Below, piece by piece: positions 53,340-62,642 of a DNA stretch of 64,000 bases. Within the stretch, counting starts at the first letter, position 1, and the number at the start of each line of letters is the position of its first letter. Made by a program: the position numbers and the translations under genes. Source of the stretch: an uncultured Pelagibacteraceae bacterium (GTDB lineage Bacteria; Pseudomonadota; Alphaproteobacteria; Pelagibacterales; Pelagibacteraceae); assembly GCA_902534465.1 (NCBI GenBank), contig CACAPU010000001.1, positions 62,001 to 126,000 of the forward strand, written 5' to 3'. The notes beneath the pieces were generated by a model. The model did no database searches and was not told the DNA's origin. It saw nothing but the letters and a program-made list of their open reading frames with translations.

Positions 53340-54224
53340 ATGGATTTCTTAAATTCGATACCTGTAATGGATAGAACAGCTCTTAGGGAGCTGAAAAAGG
53401 GTATTGATTTAAGTTTTAAAGATTTTTCAAGAGCTTATGGAGATGGAATAGAAAGTTTTTTTGATCCACTACTATATTTTTTAATTTGGTTAGAAAAGTT
53501 ATTAGTAAATAGTCCTTGGCCTTTAGTCATAGGAGCATTTGCTCTGTTGGCTTGGATTGGTTCAAGAAGTATTAAGCTGGTTATAGGAACTGTAATTTGT
53601 TTTCTAATTATAGGTTATTTTGGGATGTGGAAAAATTGTATGGCAACTGTTGCTATAATTTCTGTTTCTACACTTGTCTGTATTGTTGTTGGAATACCTA
53701 TTGGAGTATTAATGTCAAAATCAAGTAGAGCAGAAAAAACTATTCTACCCGTATTGGACATGATGCAAACGATTCCAAGTTTTGTGTATCTAATTCCAAT
53801 AATTATGCTTTTGGGTATCGGAAAAGTCCCTGGTTTATTGGCAGTTTGTATTTATGCTTTACCTCCAGTAGTCAGGCTAACAAATCTTGGGATTAGAGAA
53901 GTAGATAAAGAAACACTTGAGGCAAGTGAAGCATTTGGTGCAACACCTATGCAGAAGTTAAAATCAGTTCAAATACCTCTTTCTCTACCAACTATTTTTG
54001 CAGGTATTAACCAAACAATTATGATGGCTTTAGCCATGGTAGTTATTGCATCTATGATTGGGGTAAAAGGTCTTGGAGTACCTATTTTACAAGCAATTTC
54101 AAATCAGTATTTAGCACTTGGAATGATGAATGGGCTAGCCATAGTTGCTTTAGCAATTATCTTTGATAGGGTAACTCAGAAATATGGTGAGAGAATTCAA
54201 AAGCACAGAGGCCAGAAAAAATAG
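53340..54224 (+). CDS. ABC permease for betaine/TMAO uptake (ProW/TmoW-like)
   Basis: 294 residues with about six to seven membrane helices. The binding-protein-dependent transport domain has EASEAFGATPMQKLKSVQIP as its EAA loop near 195-214 and the ProW-typical MMQTIPSFVYLIPIIMLLG. It works with the binding protein encoded just before. No ATPase gene follows; the next gene is MetF-like, so the ATP-binding partner must be elsewhere in the genome. Confidence 0.93.
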   Translation: MDFLNSIPVMDRTALRELKKGIDLSFKDFSRAYGDGIESFFDPLLYFLIWLEKLLVNSPWPLVIGAFALLAWIGSRSIKLVIGTVICFLIIGYFGMWKNCMATVAIISVSTLVCIVVGIPIGVLMSKSSRAEKTILPVLDMMQTIPSFVYLIPIIMLLGIGKVPGLLAVCIYALPPVVRLTNLGIREVDKETLEASEAFGATPMQKLKSVQIPLSLPTIFAGINQTIMMALAMVVIASMIGVKGLGVPILQAISNQYLALGMMNGLAIVALAIIFDRVTQKYGERIQKHRGQKK

Positions 54225-54286
54225 CTCTGACATTTTAGCTTACGATTTTTCTAGACAGACATTTTAAAATAAATAATTATTCAAAA

Positions 54287-55015
54287 ATGAATTTTTCATT
54301 AGAAATTGGACCTCACACAGATCTTGATACTTTACCTGAAGTTAAAGATGTTTATGTGACTATGCTACCTGGAGGAGATTATAAAGAAACTGCGGATAAA
54401 TCTGGTGACTTGGTTAAGAAAGGATTTAATCCAGTACCCCACTTCCCAGCTAGATCAATAAATAATGAAGAAGAACTTAAAGACTACATTTCGAGATGTA
54501 AAGATTTAGGTGTGAAACAGATATTGGCTATAGGTGGAAGTAGAGACCCAGTTGGAAAATTTGACAGCTCATATCAAATATTAGAGACAGGATTATTTGA
54601 TGGAATTAAGATTGGAATTGCTGGACATCCAGAGGGTAGTCCTGATATATCCGATTCAGAATTAGAAAAAGCAATGATAGATAAAAAGCCTTACGCTGAT
54701 TATATTGTAACCCAATGGTTATTAGATTCTCAGCCTATCGTTGATTTCATTTCTAAACAAACGATACCAGTTCATGTTGGAATAACTGGGCCCATGAAAA
54801 TTTCAAGCTTAATAAAGTTTGCAAATATTGTAGGGGCAAAAAATTCCATTAACTTTCTTAAATCTAATTTTACTAAGGCATTAGATTTATTGAAACCTAA
54901 AGACCCTAATGATCTAATTGGGAAAGTTAAATCGCATACTGATTATTTTCACATTTATACATTCGGCGGCTTGAAGGAAACAAACAAGTGGTTGAAGGAG
55001 AATAACTATGTCTAA
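54287..55015 (+). CDS. methylenetetrahydrofolate reductase-like protein (MetF-like, short)
   Basis: 242 residues, about 50 fewer than MetF. FSLEIGPHTDLDTLPEV, VTMLPGGDYKETAD, HFPARSINNEEEL and LGVKQILAIGGSRDPVG resemble the folate-barrel of MetF with altered spacing. It probably binds tetrahydrofolate species and may oxidise methyl-tetrahydrofolate to methylene-tetrahydrofolate. It is 62 bases after the permease and overlaps the GcvT/DmdA-like gene by eight bases, so the methyl acceptor and its processing enzyme appear paired. Confidence 0.75.
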   Translation: MNFSLEIGPHTDLDTLPEVKDVYVTMLPGGDYKETADKSGDLVKKGFNPVPHFPARSINNEEELKDYISRCKDLGVKQILAIGGSRDPVGKFDSSYQILETGLFDGIKIGIAGHPEGSPDISDSELEKAMIDKKPYADYIVTQWLLDSQPIVDFISKQTIPVHVGITGPMKISSLIKFANIVGAKNSINFLKSNFTKALDLLKPKDPNDLIGKVKSHTDYFHIYTFGGLKETNKWLKENNYV

Positions 55016-56366
55016 AGAATTTGACTATAGTAAGCTAAGACACGTAACATCAGTAGATCAATCTGATAGAAAAGTGCCTTATAATTTAAGACAAAGCGGA
55101 CCAACAAAAGTTGAAATGTTAATTTCAACACGTGTAAGAAAGTCACCATACTGGCATTTATCAATGCAAGCTGGTTGTTGGAGAGCAACTGTATATAATC
55201 GTATTTACCATCCAAGAGGATATGTAAAACCTGAAGATGGAGGTGCAATGGTTGAGTATGATGCAATTGTTAATCATGTAACAATGTGGAATGTTGCAGT
55301 TGAAAGACAAATTAGAGTGAAGGGTCCTGATGCAGAAAAATTTGTAGACTATGTAATTACAAGAGATGCTACAAAAATTTCTCCAATGAGAGCAAGATAT
55401 GTAATTCTTTGTAATGCATATGGCGGTGTATTAAATGATCCTATACTTTTAAGAATATCAAAAGACGAATTTTGGTTTAGTTTGTCTGATAGTGATATAG
55501 GTCTTTATTTACAGGGTGTAAACTCCGACGAGAGATTTAATGTAGAAATTGATGAGATAGATGTAAGTCCTGTTCAAATTCAAGGACCAAAATCTAAAGC
55601 GTTAATGAAAGATTTATGTGGAGATCAAGTTGATTTTGATAACATGCCCTTCTATGGTTTAGCAGAAGCTAAAGTTGGTGGAAGAAGCTGTGTAATTTCT
55701 CAATCAGGATTCTCAGGTGAAGCAGGTTATGAGATATATTTGAGAGAGTGCACTTTATACGCTGAGGATATGTGGAATGCTGTTCTTGAAGCAGGTAAAA
55801 AACATAGTTTAATGGTAATTGCTCCAGCTCACCATAGAAGAATTCAAGCTGGAATTCTTTCTTGGGGGCAAGATATGGATAATCAACACAATCCATTCCA
55901 ATGTAATTTAGGTTATCAAGTTTCATTATCCGGTAAAGGTGAATGGAATAAAAAAGCTGACTATGTTGGAAAAAAAGCTCTTGAAAAAATGAAAGCTGAT
56001 TTAAAAGCTGGACATAAACCTTATAAACTTCAATTGGTTGGTCTAGAATTAGGTGGAAAGCCAATTGAGGAATACGCTCCTGATTTTTGGTTAATTTCAG
56101 ATGAAGGTGGTGGAGAGCCAATTGGATTTATTACTTCACCTTGGTATCACCCTGAAAAAAAACAAAATATTGCAATGGGATATGTGCCTTTTGATGGAAC
56201 ATTGAACGCAAATGGTTTTCCAAAAGGAAAAGTAGGATCTAAATTCAAGGTACACTTGCCTGAAAAATATTCTGAAACTCCAGGCAAACCGGTAGATGCT
56301 GTAATAGTTGATATACCATTTAAAGAGTCTTACAACGCAAATACGAGAGAAGTTGTAAAAGGTTAA
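55008..56366 (+). CDS. GcvT/DmdA-like tetrahydrofolate-dependent methyltransferase
   Basis: 452 residues with GCV_T and GCV_T_C domains. Start at 55008 has AAGGAG in front, inside the end of the previous gene. VERQIRVKGPDAEKFVDYVI and QSGFSGEAGYEIYLREC align in style with DmdA, the DMSP demethylase, but aromatic and lysine residues around the DMSP site of DmdA differ (SGWSKQGGYEIY there, SGFSGEAGYEIY here), and it is about 80 residues longer. It probably passes a methyl group from an imported methylated compound to tetrahydrofolate. DMSP, betaine and TMAO-derived amines are candidates. Confidence 0.85.
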   Translation: MSKEFDYSKLRHVTSVDQSDRKVPYNLRQSGPTKVEMLISTRVRKSPYWHLSMQAGCWRATVYNRIYHPRGYVKPEDGGAMVEYDAIVNHVTMWNVAVERQIRVKGPDAEKFVDYVITRDATKISPMRARYVILCNAYGGVLNDPILLRISKDEFWFSLSDSDIGLYLQGVNSDERFNVEIDEIDVSPVQIQGPKSKALMKDLCGDQVDFDNMPFYGLAEAKVGGRSCVISQSGFSGEAGYEIYLRECTLYAEDMWNAVLEAGKKHSLMVIAPAHHRRIQAGILSWGQDMDNQHNPFQCNLGYQVSLSGKGEWNKKADYVGKKALEKMKADLKAGHKPYKLQLVGLELGGKPIEEYAPDFWLISDEGGGEPIGFITSPWYHPEKKQNIAMGYVPFDGTLNANGFPKGKVGSKFKVHLPEKYSETPGKPVDAVIVDIPFKESYNANTREVVKG

Positions 56367-56373
56367 ATAATTA

Positions 56374-56400
56374 TAAGGGAGGAGCAAAACTTCTCCCTTA
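56374..56400 (+). terminator. hairpin after the GcvT/DmdA-like gene
   Basis: TAAGGGAG (56374-56381) pairs with CTCCCTTA (56393-56400), with extra pairing of AG/CT inside. It is followed by AAAACTT, not a T-run, so termination is probably weak; it stands directly before the ATG of the next gene at 56407. Confidence 0.6.
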
Positions 56401-56406
56401 AAACTT

Positions 56407-56952
56407 ATGCTAGCACAATTTCTAGAGATTTTTTTTAAATCCTTAAAGTTAGATAGAAGCTTATACAAAGATAATAAATACTTTGGAGAAGCTGCAATAT
56501 ATTTTGCAGGTCTTGTAATGATACTGGATGGAGTTGCAGGTGCTGTAGCGGCAAATTCAATTATTAAAACTTCAGTTGGTATTTCTGGTTTGACGGCCCT
56601 TTTAACATGGTTTGTTTGGGCAATTTTTATTTTTGTAATTGGTGTTAAAATTTTTCCTGACAAAGGCAGCAAAGTTCCATTTAAAAAAGTATTAATTGCC
56701 GTAGGATATGCTCACGCACCAGGTTTAATAAGATTTTTTGCAGTTACACCAGACTTAGTTTTGCCAATTATTTTTCTTACACAGTTTTGGATATTTGCGT
56801 CTTTAATTATATCTACAAAGCAAATATTAAATTTAAGGTCTAATCTAAAATCTTTTGGAGTAGTATTTTTATCTTTTCTTATAATTGCTTTTCTCTCAAT
56901 AACATTCATTATAAATAGAATGAACTCAATCCCAGTCAGCAATATAAGTTAA
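56407..56952 (+). CDS. Yip1-type membrane protein
   Basis: 181 residues with about five hydrophobic helices, and LAQFLEIFFKSLKLDRSLYK and GYAHAPGLIRFF as in bacterial Yip1-domain proteins. It is a polytopic inner-membrane protein of unknown role. Its stop overlaps the end of the convergent 55-residue gene by three bases. Confidence 0.78.
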   Translation: MLAQFLEIFFKSLKLDRSLYKDNKYFGEAAIYFAGLVMILDGVAGAVAANSIIKTSVGISGLTALLTWFVWAIFIFVIGVKIFPDKGSKVPFKKVLIAVGYAHAPGLIRFFAVTPDLVLPIIFLTQFWIFASLIISTKQILNLRSNLKSFGVVFLSFLIIAFLSITFIINRMNSIPVSNIS

Positions 56953-57116
56953 AGAGGAAATACAGTCTTTGAGGTTCTACAAGATTTGCACAACTTGTAT
57001 CCTGTCAAAATTAAATTTTGTGTAACACTTTCATCTTCTTTATGACATTCTTCACAAATCTCGTCTAAATCTTTTAAATTTTTCTCCAAAAAATCATCTT
57101 TTTTTTTATCAGTCAT
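56949..57116 (-). CDS. small Cys4 zinc-ribbon-like protein (55 aa)
   Basis: ATG at 57116, stop at 56949-56951; 55 residues. Two CxxC pairs, CEEC near 21-24 and CKSC near 43-46, are spaced like a zinc ribbon. The N-terminus is acidic and lysine-rich (MTDKKKDDFLEKNLKDLDEI). The ATG overlaps the stop of the DUF3726-like gene, so it closes a four-gene run and is probably co-translated. Metal binding is likely; partner and role are unknown. Confidence 0.75.
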   Translation of the reverse strand: MTDKKKDDFLEKNLKDLDEICEECHKEDESVTQNLILTGYKLCKSCRTSKTVFPL

Positions 57117-57717
57117 TATCTGTTAAACCAGCCCCTGCAGTTCTTGATTTAGACTCCTCGCTTTCCTCAACATAAGTTTTAATTGAAAGTTTATGCATTT
57201 CTAACCATTCGTCCTCGGAGAAGTTATTTTTATTATCTAAAAATTTAATATTTATTTTGTCTGATTTTTCTAAAATATCCCCACTTAAATAATTAGAATA
57301 AATAGATTCATTAAAATTAAACAAAAACTCTTTATTGTCCATTTTTAAGAATATTCTTTTACCAATAATCTCTGACGCCCTACTCAAAAAAGATAAAAAT
57401 ATCAGAGGAAAAGCTATTTTATTAATTTCAATTTCATTAAATTTTAAAATTACAGGAGATTGATCATAAAAATTTAACCCACAAAGTATCGGACAATAAT
57501 ATCCTTTTGCTGTATTTGAAGGAGAAATTTCTCCAATATTTTCAAAGTTACTAATATTATAAATTTTAAAGTATTGGTTAAGATTTTTAAGTCCTGGCAA
57601 ACCAAACATTTCAAGCAATCTTATATTTTTTCCAACTTCCTCAGAAATACCCCATGAAAAACCTTTAGCCTTAGTTGCTCTTTTAATTGTAGTTTCTATC
57701 TCGCTATAACTTCTCAT
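57109..57717 (-). CDS. DUF3726-like protein
   Basis: 202 residues. The N-terminus MRSYSEIETTIKRATKAKGF followed by SWGISEEVGKNIRLLEMFGL fits what I recall of DUF3726, a family of unknown function. No membrane segment or catalytic motif is visible. It lies six bases after the 550-residue gene and overlaps the small Cys4 gene. Confidence 0.7.
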   Translation of the reverse strand: MRSYSEIETTIKRATKAKGFSWGISEEVGKNIRLLEMFGLPGLKNLNQYFKIYNISNFENIGEISPSNTAKGYYCPILCGLNFYDQSPVILKFNEIEINKIAFPLIFLSFLSRASEIIGKRIFLKMDNKEFLFNFNESIYSNYLSGDILEKSDKINIKFLDNKNNFSEDEWLEMHKLSIKTYVEESEESKSRTAGAGLTDND

Positions 57718-57723
57718 ACGAAA

Positions 57724-59376
57724 TTAATTATACATCCAATAATTATCAAAATTTGAGAGTTCTGATGGCAAAGGTGCGCCCTGAAACATGCAAATACGTA
57801 ACCATTTGTCTGATCTAGGATCAAATTTTATTGCACCAAAAAAAGACAACTTAAGCCTTAACATATCAATAGGCATTAATTTATAACCAATTGTATTATC
57901 TTGAATTTCTGCATAAGGACATTTTTCAGAAATAAATACTCTTCTTACTACATGTCTTAAATGATTGTTATCCAATAAAAATTTTCCAATTTTGGAACTA
58001 TTTTTTTTTGTGAATACTATTTCATAAAGCTTTTTGATATCTCTTGCGATTGCAAGTGGTTGTTCTAAATTTGATCCATCATCGATATACCTATCCCCTA
58101 TTCTTGGCTCCTCTTTATTTTTTGAAATAAACCAGAAATTTTTATTATTTTCCTCCTTACTAAAATCAATTTTCAAAATTTCAGAGTAATTCTTTTCAAT
58201 TATATTTCTCAAATCTTCAACAGTTCTTTCAACAGGAATATTGAAGTATTTTTCTTCATTTGAACTCATTTTAGATACTAAAGGATCTACTATTTTATCA
58301 TATGGCTCCATCATCATAGAAACAATATACTCAATACATTCATCATTTAAATTCTCCTCAGCCCAAATATAAATATTATTAAATTGATAAGAATTTTCAA
58401 ATTTAAACTCATCTTTCATAAATTTTATAAATTTTTTTAAATCTAATATTAAATTTTTAATTTTTTCTTTTTGAAATTCGCTGTCAGTATGCCAGCTAGT
58501 AATATTTTTTAGTGATTTAATTAAACACTGATAAAAAATATCTAAATCATTTTTAGAAACTTTTTCTATTTCTCTTATTTTTTTTAAAACTGTTTCTCTA
58601 GCAGTTATCCAATTATTAAGTAAAGTGGGATGGTTTACTATAAATGGTGCCATACCAAGTCCTGTAGAATTTCCTATTCCTAGAGTTCTGCTGATATTAT
58701 TATCTAGTTCAACAGCATTCTTCGGACTAATACTTTTTGCAATATGATTAACTTGGTCAAGTGTGAATTGTCTAACTAAATAAACCAACATCATCTCTAG
58801 TCTAAATGGCCCACAAATTTCATCCCTATTTTTAATCCTAAATCTATCAGCTAAACCAAATTTACCAGATCCATAGACTGCAGTGGTTCTATAAAGATAA
58901 CCAATTTTAGATATAAATTCTTTATCTGGTTGTTGACCTTTTGACAAATTTTCAACTACATGATTAAACAACCTGACAGATTTATTAGCTCTTGATAGAG
59001 TTAATTCTTTGTAAGATAGCCTTCCGACCTCTTGTTTAGGCACATTATTACTAAGTCTATCAACATCTTCTTTAGTTGGAATTCCATCAAATAGAGTAAA
59101 TGCAGCATCCCATTTAGTGGCTATAACTCTATCTGATCTTTCGTCATCCTTAATTTCATTTGCAAAACAAATTAAAGAATAAGTTTTTTTTTCTTTAGTA
59201 AAAGAGTAAATTGCTCTTCCAAATCCTTTGTCGTTTAATTGAAAAAGGTCTCTACTATATTTCCAATCTTTAAACTCTTTTAAGAAAGATCTCAAAAAAG
59301 AGAGTTTTGATTGATGAAAAGAACCAAGTTTAGACAACTTCATCAGAAATTTAGGGTCTCTTAACTTAATTTCCAT
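57724..59376 (-). CDS. conserved protein of unknown function (550 aa)
   Basis: 550 residues with no signal peptide and no clear nucleotide, metal or membrane motif. The most conserved-looking stretch is about 155-270: YLYRTTAVYGSGKFGLADR, CGPFRLEMMLVYLVRQFTLD and RTLGIGNSTGLGMAPFIVNH. The glycine-rich GIGNSTGLGM segment could bind a phosphate or cofactor, but this is a guess. I recall similar proteins in other marine alphaproteobacteria beside DUF3726 and M19 genes. It overlaps the M19-like gene by one base. Confidence 0.8.
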   Translation of the reverse strand: MEIKLRDPKFLMKLSKLGSFHQSKLSFLRSFLKEFKDWKYSRDLFQLNDKGFGRAIYSFTKEKKTYSLICFANEIKDDERSDRVIATKWDAAFTLFDGIPTKEDVDRLSNNVPKQEVGRLSYKELTLSRANKSVRLFNHVVENLSKGQQPDKEFISKIGYLYRTTAVYGSGKFGLADRFRIKNRDEICGPFRLEMMLVYLVRQFTLDQVNHIAKSISPKNAVELDNNISRTLGIGNSTGLGMAPFIVNHPTLLNNWITARETVLKKIREIEKVSKNDLDIFYQCLIKSLKNITSWHTDSEFQKEKIKNLILDLKKFIKFMKDEFKFENSYQFNNIYIWAEENLNDECIEYIVSMMMEPYDKIVDPLVSKMSSNEEKYFNIPVERTVEDLRNIIEKNYSEILKIDFSKEENNKNFWFISKNKEEPRIGDRYIDDGSNLEQPLAIARDIKKLYEIVFTKKNSSKIGKFLLDNNHLRHVVRRVFISEKCPYAEIQDNTIGYKLMPIDMLRLKLSFFGAIKFDPRSDKWLRICMFQGAPLPSELSNFDNYWMYN

Positions 59377-60344
59377 TAATTAATTCCTTTATAAAAATTA
59401 AACCAATTGTTTCCTAAAATATCATTTACTTCATTTTCATTAAAACCTATTTTTTTCAATCCTTTTTCTAAATTACTAAACCCTCTTGCATCAATAAACC
59501 ATTCAGGTTGATTAGGAAATTGTGGTTTACTTTTGCTCCCTTCACCATAATTTTTTGTTTTACTCCACGTTCCATTCCTCATCCACTCAACGATACTATC
59601 TGGTTGATTCAAACAAAGGTCAGAACCAATGCCTATATTTTTTACTCCCATTATTTCAACAGTTTTTGCAACCATTTCACAAAAGCTATCTAATTTACAG
59701 TTCGTTCCATCTTTCAGATGATGTGCATACAAAGAAAGCCCAAGCATTCCTCCACTGTTTGATAAATGTTTTAAAAGTGTTTCAGATTTATTTCTTAAAG
59801 CACTATGCCAAAAAGATGGATTAGCATGAGTAATTGCAATTGGTTTTTCACTAATATCTATAGCGTCCAATGTACTTTTTTCACCTGAATGCGACATATC
59901 AATAACTATTCCAATTCGATTCATTTCTTTTATAGCTTCTCTTCCAAAATTTGTTACACCAGAGTCATTTTTTTCATAACATCCTGTAGCTAAAAGAGAT
60001 TGGTTATTGTAAGTAAGTTGCATGAATCTACATCCATGATGATGAACTTTCTCAATTAAATTAATATCATCCTCAATTGGAGAACAGTTTTGAAAGCCAA
60101 AAAATATTGCAGTTTTATTTTCTGACTTAGCCTTTATTATATCCTCAAAAGTTTTTCCCGGAAATATTAGATCTGAATTTTCATTAAATAAGTTATCCCA
60201 TTCTTTTAATTTAATTAAAAATTCATCATAGTCCTCATGATATACTACTGTCGCATGCACTGCGTTCAGTCCAGCATCTCTGTTGATTTTAAAAATATCT
60301 CTTGACCAGTTGCAATATTGAAGATTATCAATTCGATAATTCAT
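59376..60344 (-). CDS. divergent M19 (renal dipeptidase-like) protein
   Basis: 322 residues of the M19 amidohydrolase fold. The histidine motifs IDMSHSG and ITHANP and the aspartate in GIGSDLCLN are present. However, the N-terminal HxD zinc ligands of classical dipeptidases are replaced by IDNLQYCNWS, and the bridging glutamate position reads GFQNCS. It thus has at most a partial metal site and is unlikely to be an ordinary dipeptidase. It heads the four-gene run and is divergent from purE. Confidence 0.83.
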   Translation of the reverse strand: MNYRIDNLQYCNWSRDIFKINRDAGLNAVHATVVYHEDYDEFLIKLKEWDNLFNENSDLIFPGKTFEDIIKAKSENKTAIFFGFQNCSPIEDDINLIEKVHHHGCRFMQLTYNNQSLLATGCYEKNDSGVTNFGREAIKEMNRIGIVIDMSHSGEKSTLDAIDISEKPIAITHANPSFWHSALRNKSETLLKHLSNSGGMLGLSLYAHHLKDGTNCKLDSFCEMVAKTVEIMGVKNIGIGSDLCLNQPDSIVEWMRNGTWSKTKNYGEGSKSKPQFPNQPEWFIDARGFSNLEKGLKKIGFNENEVNDILGNNWFNFYKGIN

Positions 60345-60431
60345 ATTAAAAACACATTATAATTATTACAAATTTTGTCGACTAGTTTTAATTTTAAGAC
60401 TATATTAATTATATTAATTCAAAAACTTAGC

Positions 60432-60926
60432 ATGAAAAAGAAAAGATATAGTCACAGAGTATCCATTGTAATGGGAAGCAAATCTGACTATTCGACAATG
60501 AAATTATGTGAAAAAACTCTGAAATTACTTAAAGTTAATTATGAAACTAGTATTGTTTCCGCTCATAGAACACCTGAGAGAATGTTCAATTATGCAAAAT
60601 CAGCAGAGTCAAGAAACATTAACGTAATTATTGCGGGCGCAGGAGGATCTGCACATTTACCAGGCATGATTGCTGCATTGACAAGAATACCAGTAATAGG
60701 CGTTCCTATTGAAAGTAAAAAACTAAAAGGTCTAGATAGTCTTTTATCTATAGCCCAAATGCCTAAAGGTATTCCGGTTGGAACAGTTGCCATAGGAACT
60801 GATGGTGCCATAAATGCTGCATTGTATGCAGCATCTATAATTTCTAATTTTGATCCTAAAATTAAAAACAGCTTAATAAAATGGAGATCTAAACAATCCA
60901 AATCTGTTAAGAAAAAACCAAATTAA
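60432..60926 (+). CDS. purE: N5-carboxyaminoimidazole ribonucleotide mutase
   Basis: The start is set at the ATG at 60432 because it gives a 164-residue protein with the usual short N-terminus before the core; the ATG at 60375 adds 19 hydrophobic residues not typical of Pur[24 protein letters not shown] and [15 protein letters not shown] are the signature motifs. PurE rearranges N5-CAIR to CAIR in purine synthesis. It is followed directly by purK. Confidence 0.96.
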   Translation: MKKKRYSHRVSIVMGSKSDYSTMKLCEKTLKLLKVNYETSIVSAHRTPERMFNYAKSAESRNINVIIAGAGGSAHLPGMIAALTRIPVIGVPIESKKLKGLDSLLSIAQMPKGIPVGTVAIGTDGAINAALYAASIISNFDPKIKNSLIKWRSKQSKSVKKKPN

Positions 60927-61970
60927 ATGAAAAATCCTATTTTAGGAATTATAGGTGGAGGTCAACTTGGAAGTTTGCTGTCAGTAGCTGCTAACAAAAT
61001 TGACATTAAAACTGTTATTTTAAGCGATGATGAGAATGCGCCAGCTAAAAACTTTACGGAAAAATTCATATATGGAAAATATGATAACAAATCAATTACT
61101 CAGGAATTTATCAATAGTGTCGATTTAGTTACTTACGAATTTGAAAATATTCCATTTAATATTCTTCAAAGTATAAATAATGAAAAAACAGTTTTGCCTA
61201 AACCTGAGATTAATAATTTAATCCAAAATAGATTGACAGAGAAAAATTTTCTCAATGATATAAATATTCAAACTACCCAATATGTTTCTATAAAACATAT
61301 AGACGAATTAAAAGAAAATGAAAATTTTTTGCCAGGATTGCTAAAAACAACTACATTAGGATATGATGGGAAGGGTCAATACAAATTAAATAGTAAAAAA
61401 GATATATCTAATGAAATAGATTTTTCTAAAGAATACATATTAGAAAAATTCATTAATTTAAAAAAAGAAATATCCGTTATCATTACAAGATTTGGTAATC
61501 AAAAATATGAAATATATGAACCAATTGAAAATGTTCATGAAGACCAAATTTTAAAGCAATCTAAAATCCCTGCAGATGTTTCGAAAGCAATTATAATTAA
61601 ATCCACTGAGTGGGCAAAAAAAATTGTAGAGGATTTAGATTATATTGGAACATTATGTGTAGAGTTTTTTATTGACAAAAATGATAATTTATATGCTAAC
61701 GAAATAGCTCCCAGAGTTCATAACTCAGGACATTTGACAATTAATTCTCACAATATAAGTCAATTTGAAAATCATGTCAGAGCTGTATGTGGTTTAGAAA
61801 AAATTAATACAAAGAAAATATATAATGCCAAAATGATAAATTTAATAGGTGACGATATTTCAATATATAGAGACAAAAAATTTTCTGAGAACGAATTCTT
61901 TTTTGACTATCTTAAAAAAGATATAAAAAATAAAAGAAAAATGGGTCATATAACAATCATTGAAAAATAA
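60927..61970 (+). CDS. purK: N5-carboxyaminoimidazole ribonucleotide synthase
   Basis: 347 residues. ATP-grasp protein with ILGIIGGGQLGSLLSVAANK at the start, LKTTTLGYDGKGQYKL and ANEIAPRVHNSGHLTI in the grasp core. PurK carboxylates AIR using ATP and bicarbonate. It begins at the base after the purE stop. Confidence 0.96.
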   Translation: MKNPILGIIGGGQLGSLLSVAANKIDIKTVILSDDENAPAKNFTEKFIYGKYDNKSITQEFINSVDLVTYEFENIPFNILQSINNEKTVLPKPEINNLIQNRLTEKNFLNDINIQTTQYVSIKHIDELKENENFLPGLLKTTTLGYDGKGQYKLNSKKDISNEIDFSKEYILEKFINLKKEISVIITRFGNQKYEIYEPIENVHEDQILKQSKIPADVSKAIIIKSTEWAKKIVEDLDYIGTLCVEFFIDKNDNLYANEIAPRVHNSGHLTINSHNISQFENHVRAVCGLEKINTKKIYNAKMINLIGDDISIYRDKKFSENEFFFDYLKKDIKNKRKMGHITIIEK

Positions 61971-61974
61971 TATC

Positions 61975-62595
61975 TTAAATTTGTTGAATTAATGAGGCGC
62001 TATTATTTGTTGGTTTATTGACATCTTTAGATATTTCGTGAAAAGTCAAACTTACTTTGTTACAATCTTTTAAAATAGTTGAACCAAAATGTTCAATGTT
62101 TAAATATTTATCTATATCTTTTTCATAAAGTATTACTGGTTGTCTATGATGAATTTCTGAAATATTTTGGCTTGCCTCCTCAGTTATCATGCAAAATTGG
62201 CCTTCATCGTAAATTGCAGCTATAAAAATTGTTTTTTTATCATTTCTGAAAAAATAATATGGAATTTTGTTATCTTTTGTTCTTTTCCACTCGTAGAAGC
62301 CATCGGCAACAACTACACATCTTTGCGTTTTTATAAGTTTTTTAAATGAAACCTTTTCATCAATTGTTTCTAGTCTTGCATTTATCAAGGCTTTAAAGTC
62401 TTTCTGTTTTGCCCATGATGGAATAATTCCCCATTTAAGATTTTCAACAGTATTGCCATTTTTATATTTCATTATTACAGGAAGATTTTGATATGGGTGT
62501 GCATTATAATTATCACTGTCTTGAACTTTAATGGCAGTTTTTACGATATTTTTTGTTTTTGCAACAGCATTCGTTACTACGTATCTTCCACACAT
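61975..62595 (-). CDS. SRAP-domain protein (HMCES/YedK-like)
   Basis: 206 residues. MCGRYVVTN provides the catalytic Cys2 that links to abasic DNA; WGIIPSWAK, NARLETIDE and HHRQPVILYE follow in the usual order. SRAP proteins protect abasic sites in single-stranded DNA by thiazolidine cross-link. It faces purK convergently with four bases between them. Confidence 0.93.
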   Translation of the reverse strand: MCGRYVVTNAVAKTKNIVKTAIKVQDSDNYNAHPYQNLPVIMKYKNGNTVENLKWGIIPSWAKQKDFKALINARLETIDEKVSFKKLIKTQRCVVVADGFYEWKRTKDNKIPYYFFRNDKKTIFIAAIYDEGQFCMITEEASQNISEIHHRQPVILYEKDIDKYLNIEHFGSTILKDCNKVSLTFHEISKDVNKPTNNSASLIQQI

Positions 62596-62642
62596 ATATT
62601 TAATATTGGTTTAATTTATTTTTCGATTATATGTTCTTCAAA

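Noticed and set aside
55669-56121. 150-aa minus-strand open frame
   Set aside because: It is antisense to the GcvT/DmdA-like gene and has Leu/His-rich shadow composition.
55008-56366. Naming this gene dmdA outright
   Set aside because: Residues around the DMSP site differ from what I recall of Pelagibacter DmdA and the protein is about 80 residues longer; only DmdA-like is supported.
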